A DNA stretch of 64,000 bases, taken from contig NZ_JBHTJW010000002.1 of the NCBI RefSeq assembly GCF_042676145.1, forward strand, positions 744,001-808,000, read 5' to 3'. This stretch comes from Methylophilus glucosoxydans. GTDB taxonomy: Bacteria; Pseudomonadota; Gammaproteobacteria; Burkholderiales; Methylophilaceae. The position numbers and the translations under genes are program-made. The stretch's first letter is position 1, and each line of letters begins with the position of its first letter. A model generated the notes under the pieces. It had not been told where the DNA came from. It saw nothing but the letters and a program-made list of their open reading frames with translations, and ran no database searches. Shown here piece by piece: positions 35,088-45,104 of this stretch.

Positions 35088-36467
35088 CTAACGCACACTA
35101 CTCCATTGCAGCGGATCAAACGGCACACTGTTGCGGCGCAGTTCGTAATAAACCCCATTTTCAGCATTGCCACCGCTATTGCCCACCGCGGCAATCGTAT
35201 CGCCCGCTTTAACACTTTGCCCTGACGATTTGTACAAGGCCTCGTTGTTACCGTACAGGCTCATGTAGCCGTTGCCGTGGTCAATCACAATCAGGTTGCC
35301 AAAGCCACGCATCCAGTCGGCAAACACCACTTGCCCGCCCGCGACCGATTTCACCTCGCTGCCCTCCCTGGCGCGGATGAAGATGCCTTTCCAGCTTACC
35401 CCGGTCTCTGCCCGGGCCGTGCCAAAACGGTTGATCACATCGCCGCGTACCGGCAGGCGCAAGCGTCCCCGTAACTGGGCAAAGTTTTCCTTGTTGGCAT
35501 TGTATTCAGGTAGCGTTTCGTTTTTGGCAATCACGGTGCTGCTTTGCGTGTCGCTGCCTGAGTCATCGACTGTTGCTTGCGGCGTATGCTCAAACGTGCG
35601 GCCGCCGGATTTCTTTTTACGCGCCGCCAGTTCAGCGGCTTTTTTAGCCGCCGCTTCTTTCTCGCGCTTGGCTTTCGCCAGCGCTTCCTGCTCACGTTTC
35701 TTGGCCTCGGCCAGCAAGCGCTGGAACAACTGTGACAGCGCTTCTTCGTCTTTTTTCAGCCGGACCATCTGCTGTTCTTGCGTTTCGATCTGTTTGGACA
35801 GCTCTTTTAACGCCTCGCTACGCAGTGATTTTTCGTTTTCCAGTTTTTGCGTGGTGTCGCTGTATTGGCTGGCCAGACGTTCGGTTTCGTGCAATTGTTC
35901 GGTGGTTTGCGTGCGGACGCGGTCTATGGCTTCCTGGTTGGTTTGCAGCGACTGAATCTGCTGCTGGTGCGCCGCCGTCAGATAGCCCAGGTATTTGAGA
36001 TTGCGTGCCGTGTTGTTGGGGTCCTGTTGTTGCAACAACATTTGCAGCGGGCTATGGTTGCCATGCCGATATTGCTGGTTTAGCTGCTCGTTGAGCGATT
36101 GTTTTTGCTGGTTGACCTGACGTTGCAGGCCGTTGAGTTGTTTTTGCAAGTCTTGTAATTTGCTGCGGTTTTCCAGCTGCGCATCCTGAATCTCGCGCAA
36201 TTTTTTGCGGGATGCGCTGATGGCCGTTTCCGAAGCCTTGAGCGCTTCATGTGCATCCTGTTTGGCCACGCGCGAAGCTTTGAGCGCATTGGCCAGTTGC
36301 TGGATTTTCTCTTTGACCTGTTCGAGATCGCCTTTGGTTGTTTCTGTTTTGTCCGCAGGCGCGGCCTGCGCTTGCAGGCTCACGGCGCCACAGAGCCAGA
36401 GGCCTGCCAACAGGCTAAAGCACTTGATCGCTGGCTTTGCCAGCTGCTTAACGATGATCGGAGTCAT
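35088..36467 (-). CDS. envC: EnvC-type murein hydrolase activator
   Basis: EnvC sits in the periplasm and activates cell-separation amidases. The 459-residue protein has a signal peptide (cleavage after LQAQA), a long coiled coil (about 30-290, rich in Q, K, E), and a C-terminal LytM/M23 domain (about 335-459). The LytM domain lacks the metal-binding histidines: KGIFIRA replaces the HxGxD element and YYELRR replaces HxH, as in EnvC activators that have no hydrolase activity themselves. I chose ATG 36467, directly ahead of the signal peptide; a longer frame starts at 36497 inside gpmI. The gpmI-envC pair is conserved in E. coli. Confidence 0.88.
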   Translation of the reverse strand: MTPIIVKQLAKPAIKCFSLLAGLWLCGAVSLQAQAAPADKTETTKGDLEQVKEKIQQLANALKASRVAKQDAHEALKASETAISASRKKLREIQDAQLENRSKLQDLQKQLNGLQRQVNQQKQSLNEQLNQQYRHGNHSPLQMLLQQQDPNNTARNLKYLGYLTAAHQQQIQSLQTNQEAIDRVRTQTTEQLHETERLASQYSDTTQKLENEKSLRSEALKELSKQIETQEQQMVRLKKDEEALSQLFQRLLAEAKKREQEALAKAKREKEAAAKKAAELAARKKKSGGRTFEHTPQATVDDSGSDTQSSTVIAKNETLPEYNANKENFAQLRGRLRLPVRGDVINRFGTARAETGVSWKGIFIRAREGSEVKSVAGGQVVFADWMRGFGNLIVIDHGNGYMSLYGNNEALYKSSGQSVKAGDTIAAVGNSGGNAENGVYYELRRNSVPFDPLQWSSVR

Positions 36468-36483
36468 GCACCTGAGCGGCCAC

Positions 36484-38034
36484 TCAGGCCGCAGCATTCA
36501 ATTGGATCAGCGACTGGCCGGTCATTTCTGCAGGTTGTGCGACCCCCATCAGCGATAACAAGGTCGGTGCAATGTCTGACAGTGCGCCGCCGCTACGAAT
36601 CACCGCCTGGCGCCCAACGTAAATAAAGGGCACCAGATTGGTGGTGTGCTGGGTGTGTGCCTGCGCACTGGTGTGGTCAAACATGCTCTCGGCATTGCCA
36701 TGGTCGGCGGTAATAATCACTTCAGCGCCGGTTTTTTGGGCAGCCGCCACAATCCGGCCGACACAGGTGTCCAGCGTTTCTACCGCTTTAATGGCCGCTT
36801 GCAAGTTGCCGGTATGGCCCACCATATCGCCATTGGCATAGTTGCAGATCACGGCCTGATATTGCTGTGATTCAATGGCGGCGACCAGTTTGTCGGTGAC
36901 TTCTGGCGCACTCATTTCTGGTTGCAAGTCATAGGTCGCAACTTTGGGTGAAGGCACCAGAATGCGGTCTTCACCAGCAAAAACGGTTTCTTCACCGCCG
37001 TTGAAGAAGAACGTCACGTGCGGATATTTTTCAGTTTCGGCAATGCGCAATTGCTTGAGCCCGAGTTTGGAGACGTATTCGCCAAAGGTATTGGGCACGG
37101 TGTAGGGCGCGAAAATCGGTTCTGCCAGTGTCTGGTTTTTGTCGTACTGGGTCAGCGTAAAATAGTGGCTAAAGCGTGGCACCCGGCTGCGCTCAAAGCC
37201 TGCAAACTGCTGGTTGAGCAGGGCATCGGTCAGCTGGCGGGCGCGGTCACTCCTGAAGTTCATGAACACCAGGCAGTCACCGTCTTCCATACGCACGGGG
37301 GCTTCGTCAGCAGCGCGAATCGCCGTGCACTTCACAAACTCGTCGCTTTCATCGCGGGCGTACGCTTGCTGCAAGGCGGTCAGGCTATCTGCCGCCACAT
37401 ATTCGGCCGTGCCATTGACCAGCAACTCATATGCCACCGAGACCCGCTCCCAGCGCTTGTCGCGGTCCATGCCATAAAAGCGGCCGCCCACAGAGGCCAC
37501 CCGGCCAACGCCCAGCTGCTGGAGATGGTCTTCGAGCGCTTGCAGGTAAGGCTGCGCGCTTTTTGGCGGGGTGTCGCGGCCATCGAGAAAGGCATGCACA
37601 TACACCTTGCTCAGGCCCTGTTGCTTGGCCATTTCGAGCAGGGCGTGAATATGCGGCTGGTAGCTATGCACGCCGCCATCAGACAGCAGGCCCAGGATAT
37701 GCAGCGCTTTGTCACTGGCTTTGAGGGCCTGCATGGCATTGACCAGGGCGGGTAACTTGAAAAACTCACCACTGCTGATGCTGTTATTAATGCGCTCAAA
37801 GTCTTGAAAGACAATGCGTCCCGCCCCAATATTCAGGTGGCCCACTTCAGAATTGCCCATTTGGCCGTCTGGCAGGCCGACATAGTGTTCGGAGGCGTTG
37901 ATCAGGCTGTGGGGGTAAGTGGCTTTGAGCCGGTCGAGGTTGGGCGTGGTTGCCTGTAAAACAGCATTGTGTTCGCGGGTCTCGCTGTGGCCAAAACCAT
38001 CGAGGATCAGCAATATGACAGGTTTGATAGACAT
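36484..38034 (-). CDS. gpmI: 2,3-bisphosphoglycerate-independent phosphoglycerate mutase
   Basis: The manganese-dependent glycolytic mutase interconverts 3- and 2-phosphoglycerate. The 516-residue protein opens MSIKPVILLILDGFG and carries the catalytic serine in GQMGNSEVGH plus the metal-binding TADHGN segment near the C-terminus. Length matches E. coli GpmM (514). An ATG three codons upstream (38043) is an alternative start. It is transcribed with envC and divergent from the rhodanese-grxC-secB-gpsA operon, the same arrangement as in E. coli. Confidence 0.95.
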   Translation of the reverse strand: MSIKPVILLILDGFGHSETREHNAVLQATTPNLDRLKATYPHSLINASEHYVGLPDGQMGNSEVGHLNIGAGRIVFQDFERINNSISSGEFFKLPALVNAMQALKASDKALHILGLLSDGGVHSYQPHIHALLEMAKQQGLSKVYVHAFLDGRDTPPKSAQPYLQALEDHLQQLGVGRVASVGGRFYGMDRDKRWERVSVAYELLVNGTAEYVAADSLTALQQAYARDESDEFVKCTAIRAADEAPVRMEDGDCLVFMNFRSDRARQLTDALLNQQFAGFERSRVPRFSHYFTLTQYDKNQTLAEPIFAPYTVPNTFGEYVSKLGLKQLRIAETEKYPHVTFFFNGGEETVFAGEDRILVPSPKVATYDLQPEMSAPEVTDKLVAAIESQQYQAVICNYANGDMVGHTGNLQAAIKAVETLDTCVGRIVAAAQKTGAEVIITADHGNAESMFDHTSAQAHTQHTTNLVPFIYVGRQAVIRSGGALSDIAPTLLSLMGVAQPAEMTGQSLIQLNAAA

Positions 38035-38180
38035 GGCTAACAATCTTTAAAAGTGGTGACGAAATGTCGGATTGATGAATTCGTCTATTATAATCGCAAC
38101 CGCTGGTCACGCCTACCCAAGCGGCCAGTATCCTGAAGACCGCACACCGGTCGTCATAACCCAACAAAGTGAGTAACGCT

Positions 38181-38600
38181 GTGGAATTTTTAAAACATAA
38201 TGTGTTGTTAATCGGACTGGCGGTCGGCTCTGGCCTGGCGCTGATCCTGCCCATGCTGAGCCGTTCTGCGGCGGGGGCAACTGTGCTCTCAGTCACTGAA
38301 GCCGTGATGCTGATGAATAGAAAATCTGCTTTGGTACTGGATGTGCGCGAGGCGGACGAATTTGCCCAGGGGCATTTGCAGGGTGCGCGCCATATTCCGC
38401 TTGCGCAACTGGCTGACCGCATAAATGAAATTCAAAAATTCAAGGAAAAGCCGGTGTTGCTGGTTTGCCAGCGCGGCAGCCGCGCCAACGCCGCCGCCAA
38501 ATTGCTCAAGGCACAGGGCTTTACCACGTTGAATGTGCTCAAAGGTGGCATGGCCGCCTGGGTGGAGGCCAAGATGCCAGCCACTAAGTCATCCACTTGA
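38181..38600 (+). CDS. yibN: Membrane-anchored rhodanese-like protein (YibN type)
   Basis: A 139-residue protein with an N-terminal membrane segment (about 5-25) and a single rhodanese domain (about 38-132). The active-site loop LVCQRGSRAN contains the catalytic cysteine. The family transfers sulfane sulfur; E. coli YibN occupies the same place ahead of grxC-secB-gpsA. I chose GTG 38181 because it gives the family-like start EFLKHN, with GTGAG upstream; another GTG at 38169 would add four residues. The gene symbol is by synteny. Confidence 0.85.
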   Translation: MEFLKHNVLLIGLAVGSGLALILPMLSRSAAGATVLSVTEAVMLMNRKSALVLDVREADEFAQGHLQGARHIPLAQLADRINEIQKFKEKPVLLVCQRGSRANAAAKLLKAQGFTTLNVLKGGMAAWVEAKMPATKSST

Positions 38601-38611
38601 AAGGAATCATG

Positions 38612-38869
38612 ATGGCAAAAGTAGTGATGTATACCTCGGCAGTCTGCCCTTATTGCATCAATGCCGAACGGTTATTGAAAAACAAGGGCGTGACCGAAAT
38701 TGAAAAAATTCGTGTCGATTTGCAGCCAGAGTTACGGGCCGAAATGATGGAAAAAACCGGCCGCCGTACGGTGCCACAGATTTTTATTGGCGAGCACCAT
38801 GTTGGCGGCTTTGATGACTTGCATGCCCTGGATGTGCAGGGCGGTCTGGACCCGTTGCTGGCCGCTTGA
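38612..38869 (+). CDS. grxC: Glutaredoxin 3
   Basis: An 85-residue thioredoxin-fold protein with the dithiol active site CPYC (in TSAVCPYCINAER), the TVPQIFI cis-proline motif and GGFDDLHAL for glutathione binding. It reduces mixed disulfides. The adjacent ATG at 38609 is too close to AAGGA, so 38612 is preferred. It lies in the conserved rhodanese-grxC-secB-gpsA block. Confidence 0.94.
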   Translation: MAKVVMYTSAVCPYCINAERLLKNKGVTEIEKIRVDLQPELRAEMMEKTGRRTVPQIFIGEHHVGGFDDLHALDVQGGLDPLLAA

Positions 38870-38964
38870 AGTGACCTGTCCGCTGTCATAAAAAACCCAT
38901 AGTCAGGCCAGGGATGTCCGGTTAGAATAGCGCCTTTGTGTATTGATAACTTTAAGGACGATTC

Positions 38965-39441
38965 ATGGCTCAGGAACCACAAAACCAAGCGGACCAAAAC
39001 GCAGCACCGATTTTCAGCATCGAAAAATTGTATGTGCATGATGCTTCTATCGAAGTGCCTAATGCACCAGCGATTTTCACCGAGCGTACGACGCCACAGA
39101 TCAATGTAGAACTGGGTAATACGGCACAACAGGTTGAAGATGGTATTTTCAACGTCTCCATCAAAGTGACTGTGACCGCGAAAATCGAAGATAAAACCGC
39201 ATTCCTGGTAGAAGTGAACCAATCCGGTATTTTTGCCATCCGCAACGTGCCACAAGAAAACATGGAGCCTATCCTGGCGGTGGCTTGCCCTAACATCTTG
39301 TTCCCTTATGCACGCGAAGCCATCTCCGATATGGTTACCCGCGCTGGCTTTATGCCCGTGTTGTTGAACCCGATCAACTTCGAAGCCTTGTACCTGCAAC
39401 AGCAGCAACAAGCTGCGCAAGCGGCAGGCGCCCCTAACTAA
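38965..39441 (+). CDS. secB: Protein-export chaperone SecB
   Basis: SecB keeps preproteins unfolded and delivers them to SecA. The 158-residue protein has the family core from FSIEKLYVHDASIEVPNAP through the NILFPYAREAISDMVTRAGF segment that forms the dimer interface, and a glutamine-rich tail (QQQQQAAQ). The size is typical for betaproteobacteria. It lies 95 bases after grxC with its own leader. Confidence 0.97.
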   Translation: MAQEPQNQADQNAAPIFSIEKLYVHDASIEVPNAPAIFTERTTPQINVELGNTAQQVEDGIFNVSIKVTVTAKIEDKTAFLVEVNQSGIFAIRNVPQENMEPILAVACPNILFPYAREAISDMVTRAGFMPVLLNPINFEALYLQQQQQAAQAAGAPN

Positions 39442-39502
39442 TTTCGTCTCACTTTGTCAGTCACCGCAGATAGCTCGCGGTGACTGATCAGGATCCATCC
39501 AA

Positions 39503-40495
39503 ATGAGTAAAGTTGCCGTTCTTGGTGCAGGTGCCTGGGGTACTGCACTTGCCATGCATATTGCCTTGCAACACGAGGTGGTGTTGTGGGCGCGTAATAG
39601 CGGGCACGTTTCTGGCATGCGCAAGGCGCGTGCCAATCCGCTGTATCTGGGCGACTTTGCTTTCCCTGAAAAACTCTCGGTAGAGGATGATCTGGCTGCA
39701 GCGATTGATGGCGCCGATTTGATTTTATCCGTGGTGCCTACGGCGGGTTTCCGGCCGATTTTGCAGCAACTCAAAAGTCTGGGCATACAACAGCCCTTGA
39801 TCTGGGCCAACAAAGGCCTGGAGCCGCAAACGGCAAAACTGCCTTTTGAAGTGGCGCAAGAGGAGTTGGGCGCAGAGTATCCGTGGGGCGTGTTAAGCGG
39901 CCCCAGCTTTGCCGCCGAACTGGTGCGAGGCCTGCCAACGGCAATTACACTCGCCGCCAATCACCGCGAGCTGGCGCAGCAATCGGCACAGCTGATTCAT
40001 GGCGGCTGCTTGCGCGTCTACGATAGCGTCGACGTGGTCGGCGCTTCGGTGGGTGGGGCGGTTAAAAACGTGATGGCGATTGCCGCCGGTATCTCTGACG
40101 GCATGGGCTTTGGTAACAATGCGCGCGCTGCCATGATCACGCGGGGCTTAGCTGAAATCACCCGCTTTGGCATGGCGCTGGGTGCCAAGGCCGAGACCTT
40201 TATGGGCTTGGCGGGAGCGGGCGACTTGATCCTGACCTGTACCGGCCAATACTCGCGTAACCGTGAAGTCGGCTTGCAGCTGGCTTCGGGCAAATCACTT
40301 GAAAGCATTCTGGCGGGATTGGGCCACGTGGCAGAAGGCGTCAACACTGCGCGTGAAGTCATGCGTCGTGCCGAAACCATAGACGTCGAAATGCCCATCA
40401 CTTTTGAAGTCAATCAACTACTCACTAACCAGAAAACGGCGCAAGAAGCGGTCAGCGCCTTGTTGGGTCGCGGTCAGCGACAAGAGTCAGTCTAG
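39503..40495 (+). CDS. gpsA: Glycerol-3-phosphate dehydrogenase [NAD(P)+]
   Basis: GpsA makes glycerol-3-phosphate for phospholipid synthesis. The 330-residue protein has the Rossmann motif GAGAWGTALA at 7-16, the GPSFAAEL segment, the catalytic lysine in GGAVKNVMAIAAG, and GLAGAGDLILTC. It closes the conserved secB-gpsA pair and is convergent with the cupin gene. Confidence 0.96.
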   Translation: MSKVAVLGAGAWGTALAMHIALQHEVVLWARNSGHVSGMRKARANPLYLGDFAFPEKLSVEDDLAAAIDGADLILSVVPTAGFRPILQQLKSLGIQQPLIWANKGLEPQTAKLPFEVAQEELGAEYPWGVLSGPSFAAELVRGLPTAITLAANHRELAQQSAQLIHGGCLRVYDSVDVVGASVGGAVKNVMAIAAGISDGMGFGNNARAAMITRGLAEITRFGMALGAKAETFMGLAGAGDLILTCTGQYSRNREVGLQLASGKSLESILAGLGHVAEGVNTAREVMRRAETIDVEMPITFEVNQLLTNQKTAQEAVSALLGRGQRQESV

Positions 40496-40515
40496 GTTTT
40501 TTACCAGCGGCTTGA

Positions 40516-40938
40516 TCAGGCAAGCACAGTGGCCTGAGCCGCATAGACCCGCACACTTTCCTGCTCATTGGCATCGTTACGTGCCACGAGCGCAATCGCT
40601 TCGGTATCAGGGCTCAAATTGACAGGCTGATGCGGCACCCCTGCCGGGATGAAAATAAAGTCGCCCGCTTGATTGGTGCAGGACTTGCTCAAATTTTCAC
40701 CATAAAACGTTTGCACTTCACCCTTTAGCAGGTAAATCGCCGTTTCAAAGCCTTGATGGTAATGCGGTTGCGCTTTGGCCGCTGGCGGGATCACCACGAT
40801 ATTCATCGAAATGCCCCTGGCCCCCGCCGTCATTTGAGAGATGCCCACATAATTGGGCAGGTGCTGAATGGTATCTATGCTGTGTTCAGGGCGCACAGTC
40901 ACGATTTCACCGGTTAAGTTTAATTGAGGATCTTGCAT
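40516..40938 (-). CDS. Single-domain cupin protein
   Basis: A 140-residue protein with one cupin barrel. Motif 1 reads PHYHQGFETAIYLLKGE and motif 2 FIFIPAGVPHQPVN, giving three histidines and a glutamate as likely metal ligands. Substrate unknown. I chose ATG 40938, which starts the conserved-looking part; the frame remains open upstream with no better start. Confidence 0.8.
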   Translation of the reverse strand: MQDPQLNLTGEIVTVRPEHSIDTIQHLPNYVGISQMTAGARGISMNIVVIPPAAKAQPHYHQGFETAIYLLKGEVQTFYGENLSKSCTNQAGDFIFIPAGVPHQPVNLSPDTEAIALVARNDANEQESVRVYAAQATVLA

Positions 40939-41086
40939 CTGTGGCGCTCGACAATGTGAAAGATTCACAAAGTCTAACAATAGCGCAGGCATGGAGGCAA
41001 GCCGGGAATCGGCGGCCCCGTGAAAAAGGGCACCCGACGGGTGCCCTGAATCTGTATTGCCTTGAATTTGTATTACTAGGACCGGC

Positions 41087-41698
41087 TTATTCGATAGCCA
41101 ACAACTCAACCTGAAATACCAGCGTCGCATCTGGGCCAATCACCGGGCCGCTGCCGTTTGCGCCATACGCCAGGTGCGATGGAATTGTCAGCTCAAACTT
41201 GCTACCTACGTTCATCAACTGCAAGCCTTCTACCCAGCCTGCAATCACGCCAGTCACCGGGAACACAATCGGTTCGCCGCGCTGATAAGAGCTATCAAAC
41301 ACCGTGCCGTCGGTCAGTGTGCCGTGGTAGTGGACTTTGACACGGTCGCTGGTGGTAGGCTTCGCGCCATTGCCTGCGACCAGTTGTTTATACTGCAAGC
41401 CACTCGCTGTCGTGGTTACGCCTTCTTTTTTCGCATTGTCTGCCAGATAGGCTTCGCCCGCCGCCTTGTTTTTCGCGTGAGCAGCCATCTGTCTGGCCTG
41501 GCTCTCTTGTTGCACTTGTTCCACTGTGCTGCGTTTTTCGTCGTCGGTCATGCGTGAAGCATTGCCGGCCATCACATCGCTCACTGCCAGCGCCACGGCC
41601 GCAGCATCCAGCTCCAGGCCGTCATTTTGCAATTGGTGAGCCATATTTTCGCCGACGATATAGCTCAGGCGTTGAGTGAGGGTGTTTAGAGTAGTCAT
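41087..41698 (-). CDS. FKBP-type peptidyl-prolyl isomerase
   Basis: A 203-residue protein with an N-terminal helical dimerisation region (about 1-95) and a C-terminal FKBP domain (about 100-203) that keeps VKVHYHGTLTDGTVFDSSY, FPVTGVIAGWVEGLQ and PSHLAYG. There is no signal peptide, so it resembles cytoplasmic FklB more than periplasmic FkpA. The ATG at 41698 gives the family's usual start. Confidence 0.88.
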   Translation of the reverse strand: MTTLNTLTQRLSYIVGENMAHQLQNDGLELDAAAVALAVSDVMAGNASRMTDDEKRSTVEQVQQESQARQMAAHAKNKAAGEAYLADNAKKEGVTTTASGLQYKQLVAGNGAKPTTSDRVKVHYHGTLTDGTVFDSSYQRGEPIVFPVTGVIAGWVEGLQLMNVGSKFELTIPSHLAYGANGSGPVIGPDATLVFQVELLAIE

Positions 41699-41773
41699 AT
41701 GAATTCTTTCGTGAGATGAGTATGCCGCGCATGTGCGCCGCGCCATTCGCCATTATGGCGGAGAATGACAGAT

Positions 41774-41805
41774 AAAACAAAACCCGCAGAAGCGGGTTTT
41801 GTTTG
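41774..41805 (-). terminator. Hairpin AAAACCCGC/GCGGGTTTT, terminator candidate
   Basis: Nine-base perfect stem with an AGAA loop, lying between the end of groEL and the start of the FKBP gene. On the minus strand it is followed by TTTTGTTTTA, as expected for an end to groESL transcription. Confidence 0.7.
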
Positions 41806-41948
41806 TGTGAATGCTTGTTAGGGCATTTCAACTTCAATGCCAAGGTGAGGCTAGGCGTTGAAACATTTACGACGCAGACAGTACATGAAGTACGGCAAGG
41901 ACTAAATGTCAAAACTAACGACGCATCACCGATGCAGGGAAGATTGAA

Positions 41949-41996
41949 ATGACATCATGCCGCGCCACTGTTTTGTATGGTCGGCAATGATGTCAT
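41949..41996 (-). terminator. Long hairpin directly downstream of groEL
   Basis: ATGACATCAT plus GCCG pairs with CGGC plus ATGATGTCAT (one bulged A), giving a stem of about 14 pairs around a 19-base loop, 12 bases past the groEL stop. There is no clear T run, so it may be an mRNA-stabilising hairpin rather than a terminator. Confidence 0.45.
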
Positions 41997-42007
41997 CCAA
42001 GCAAAGG

Positions 42008-43648
<1,641 letters not shown>

Positions 43649-43694
43649 TTAAATTCTCCTAAATTACAAATGTGTGGGATTGAGTTGCGAGTGA

Positions 43695-43982
43695 TTACTC
43701 AACAATCGCCATAATGTCTTCTTCGCGCATCACCAACAGCTCTTCGCCGTTGACTTTCACTGTTTGGCCGGAGTATTTGCCGAACAATACTTTGTCGCCG
43801 ACTTTCACGTCCAAAGCGATAGCCTTGCCGTTGTCATCTTTTTTGCCATTGCCAACTGCCTGAACCACACCTTGGTCTGGTTTCTCTGTTGCACTGTCAG
43901 GGATCACAATGCCAGAAGCAGTAGTGCGCTCTTCAGCAGCGCGTTTAACAATTACACGGTCGTGCAACGGACGAATGTTCAT
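43695..43982 (-). CDS. groS: Co-chaperonin GroES
   Basis: The 95-residue lid of the chaperonin. It begins MNIRPLHDRVIVKRAAEE and contains the mobile loop TASGIVIPDSATEKP that docks on GroEL. The ATG follows AAGGAGAATCTC. It is the first gene of the operon, about 76 bases downstream of the CIRCE element. Confidence 0.98.
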   Translation of the reverse strand: MNIRPLHDRVIVKRAAEERTTASGIVIPDSATEKPDQGVVQAVGNGKKDDNGKAIALDVKVGDKVLFGKYSGQTVKVNGEELLVMREEDIMAIVE

Positions 43983-44057
43983 GAGATTCTCCTTGGAGTT
44001 TTCCTAAAGTGTTATAGGGATAACGTTAAAACTAAAACAATCAAAGCGGTACGCATT

Positions 44058-44084
44058 TTAGCACTCGCGCACCTTGATTGCTAA
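44058..44084 (-). promoter_or_regulatory. CIRCE element (HrcA operator) ahead of groESL
   Basis: TTAGCACTC (44058-44066), nine bases, then GATTGCTAA (44076-44084). The consensus is TTAGCACTC-N9-GAGTGCTAA; only the third base of the right arm (T for G) differs. The site lies about 76 bases upstream of groES, so HrcA repression of the operon is expected. hrcA itself is not in the window. Confidence 0.88.
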
Positions 44085-44272
44085 TTTGGGGCGGGATTTT
44101 TTGATTTCAAGGGCTAATACATAAAAATTTTATGGGTTTTTGTCGTTTGTAATTCAACTTGAGATTTTTGCAATTCAAGAAGAGAGTGTCATTTCAATAA
44201 AATCAGATAGTTAACGAACTTCTTAACCTACAGGATTCAATAAACGGCACTTTTTTCTAAATTTGAGATTTA
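44085..44272. other. AT-rich gap between CIRCE and attC
   Basis: This stretch, part of a 348-base gene-free interval upstream of groES, is notably AT-rich and shows no frame with a ribosome site. It may be leftover sequence from the insertion that brought in the attC-bearing cassette. Confidence 0.4.
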
Positions 44273-44330
44273 GATTAACGTTTGAATTAAGGGGCGCCGT
44301 TAGGCGTCACGCTTGAATGATGGGTTAGAA
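44273..44330 (-). other. Integron attC recombination site (lone)
   Basis: Read on the minus strand, the site has R'' TTCTAAC, six bases, then TTCAAGC (L''), a central hairpin GACGCC-TAAC-GGCGCC, then CTTAATTCAA (L'), AC and GTTAATC (R'). The order, spacing and total length (58 bases) match classical attC sites such as that of aadA cassettes (60 bases, with TTCAAGC, CTTAACTCAA and GTTAG in the same places). R'' begins on the base right after the stop codon of the 44331-45104 gene and points the same way, the standard gene-cassette arrangement. No second attC, attI or integrase was found in the window. Confidence 0.82.
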
Positions 44331-45104
44331 CTAGGTTTCATTGATGCTCTTGAGCTCTGCTAGCATTCGGAACCCCATAGATAGTGCCTCATGGGCGTAG
44401 CCTTCGGGGATGTATTGGCCATGTATTGCTGCATTGCAAATTTTGAGCACGTAATCAAAGGAACCCTCGATTCCTTGATAGTTGGGAAATTGCCCAACAA
44501 ACTGAAGGAACAATGAACGCGTCGAAAGAAACTTGGTGTTTCGCTCTGGCGTGAGGGGGGCAGAGGGCTCCTTGTCTAGGATACGGCGTAGCTCTTTCTC
44601 AAGTTGCATACGGAGCTTAGCAAGTGCGTAATTGAGATCGTTTCCTTCAGAGGCTAGAAATTGTTCGATTTGTTCCTCAATCTCCGACTTGCCTGTTTTT
44701 GTTTTTAAAGTTGTGTCGAGGTCCTCCTTCGCCTGAGTTGTCTCACTGCGGCTTGGAAGATTGACATTGATGGTTTGGCTGACAGTATTGCTAATAGCGG
44801 AGACAAGGCTTGTGTATGCAGCGAGCGTGGAGCGGGTTTCATCTTTGAACTGTTTTACTTCTTCTTTGATTTCTTTGACCCGAGCCTCGTACTCAAATAG
44901 CTGCCCGAATTTCAGCTTTTTGGCTTCGGGGAGCATAAATAGAAATAGTGCAAGTGCCAAGTAACTTCCGCTCGAACTATCAAGAGGTTTGCTAGGAGGC
45001 ACTCCAACGAACATACAAAAAGCGTACAAAAAGTACGCTGCTAATAGATAACAGAGTGTTGGGAATACATTTGCTCCCGACAATTTTTTTATGAAATTGC
45101 ACAT
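44331..45104 (-). CDS. Cassette-borne membrane protein with coiled coil and HEPN-like domain
   Basis: A 257-residue protein that I cannot assign to a named family. Two hydrophobic segments (about 14-36 and 46-60) are followed by a charged coiled coil (about 62-95), a Ser/Thr-rich linker, and a helical C-terminal domain (about 155-255). That domain contains CNAAIHGQYIP at 223-233 and ends EALSMGFRMLAELKS, resembling DUF4145/HEPN-type domains, in which an N(x)3H motif sits in this place; here N224 and H228. HEPN domains are often RNases of abortive-infection systems, but the catalytic arginine is not obvious. The gene is AT-richer than its neighbours and its stop codon touches an attC site. Function is inferred only as possible defence. 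Confidence 0.6.
   Translation of the reverse strand: MCNFIKKLSGANVFPTLCYLLAAYFLYAFCMFVGVPPSKPLDSSSGSYLALALFLFMLPEAKKLKFGQLFEYEARVKEIKEEVKQFKDETRSTLAAYTSLVSAISNTVSQTINVNLPSRSETTQAKEDLDTTLKTKTGKSEIEEQIEQFLASEGNDLNYALAKLRMQLEKELRRILDKEPSAPLTPERNTKFLSTRSLFLQFVGQFPNYQGIEGSFDYVLKICNAAIHGQYIPEGYAHEALSMGFRMLAELKSINET

Larger units (their letters stand above)
41699..42007. other. Intergenic region between groEL and the FKBP gene
   Basis: About 309 bases with no gene. It holds a long hairpin just past the groEL stop (41949-41996) and the rho-independent-like hairpin at 41774-41805. The part between them shows no open frame with a ribosome site. Confidence 0.6.
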
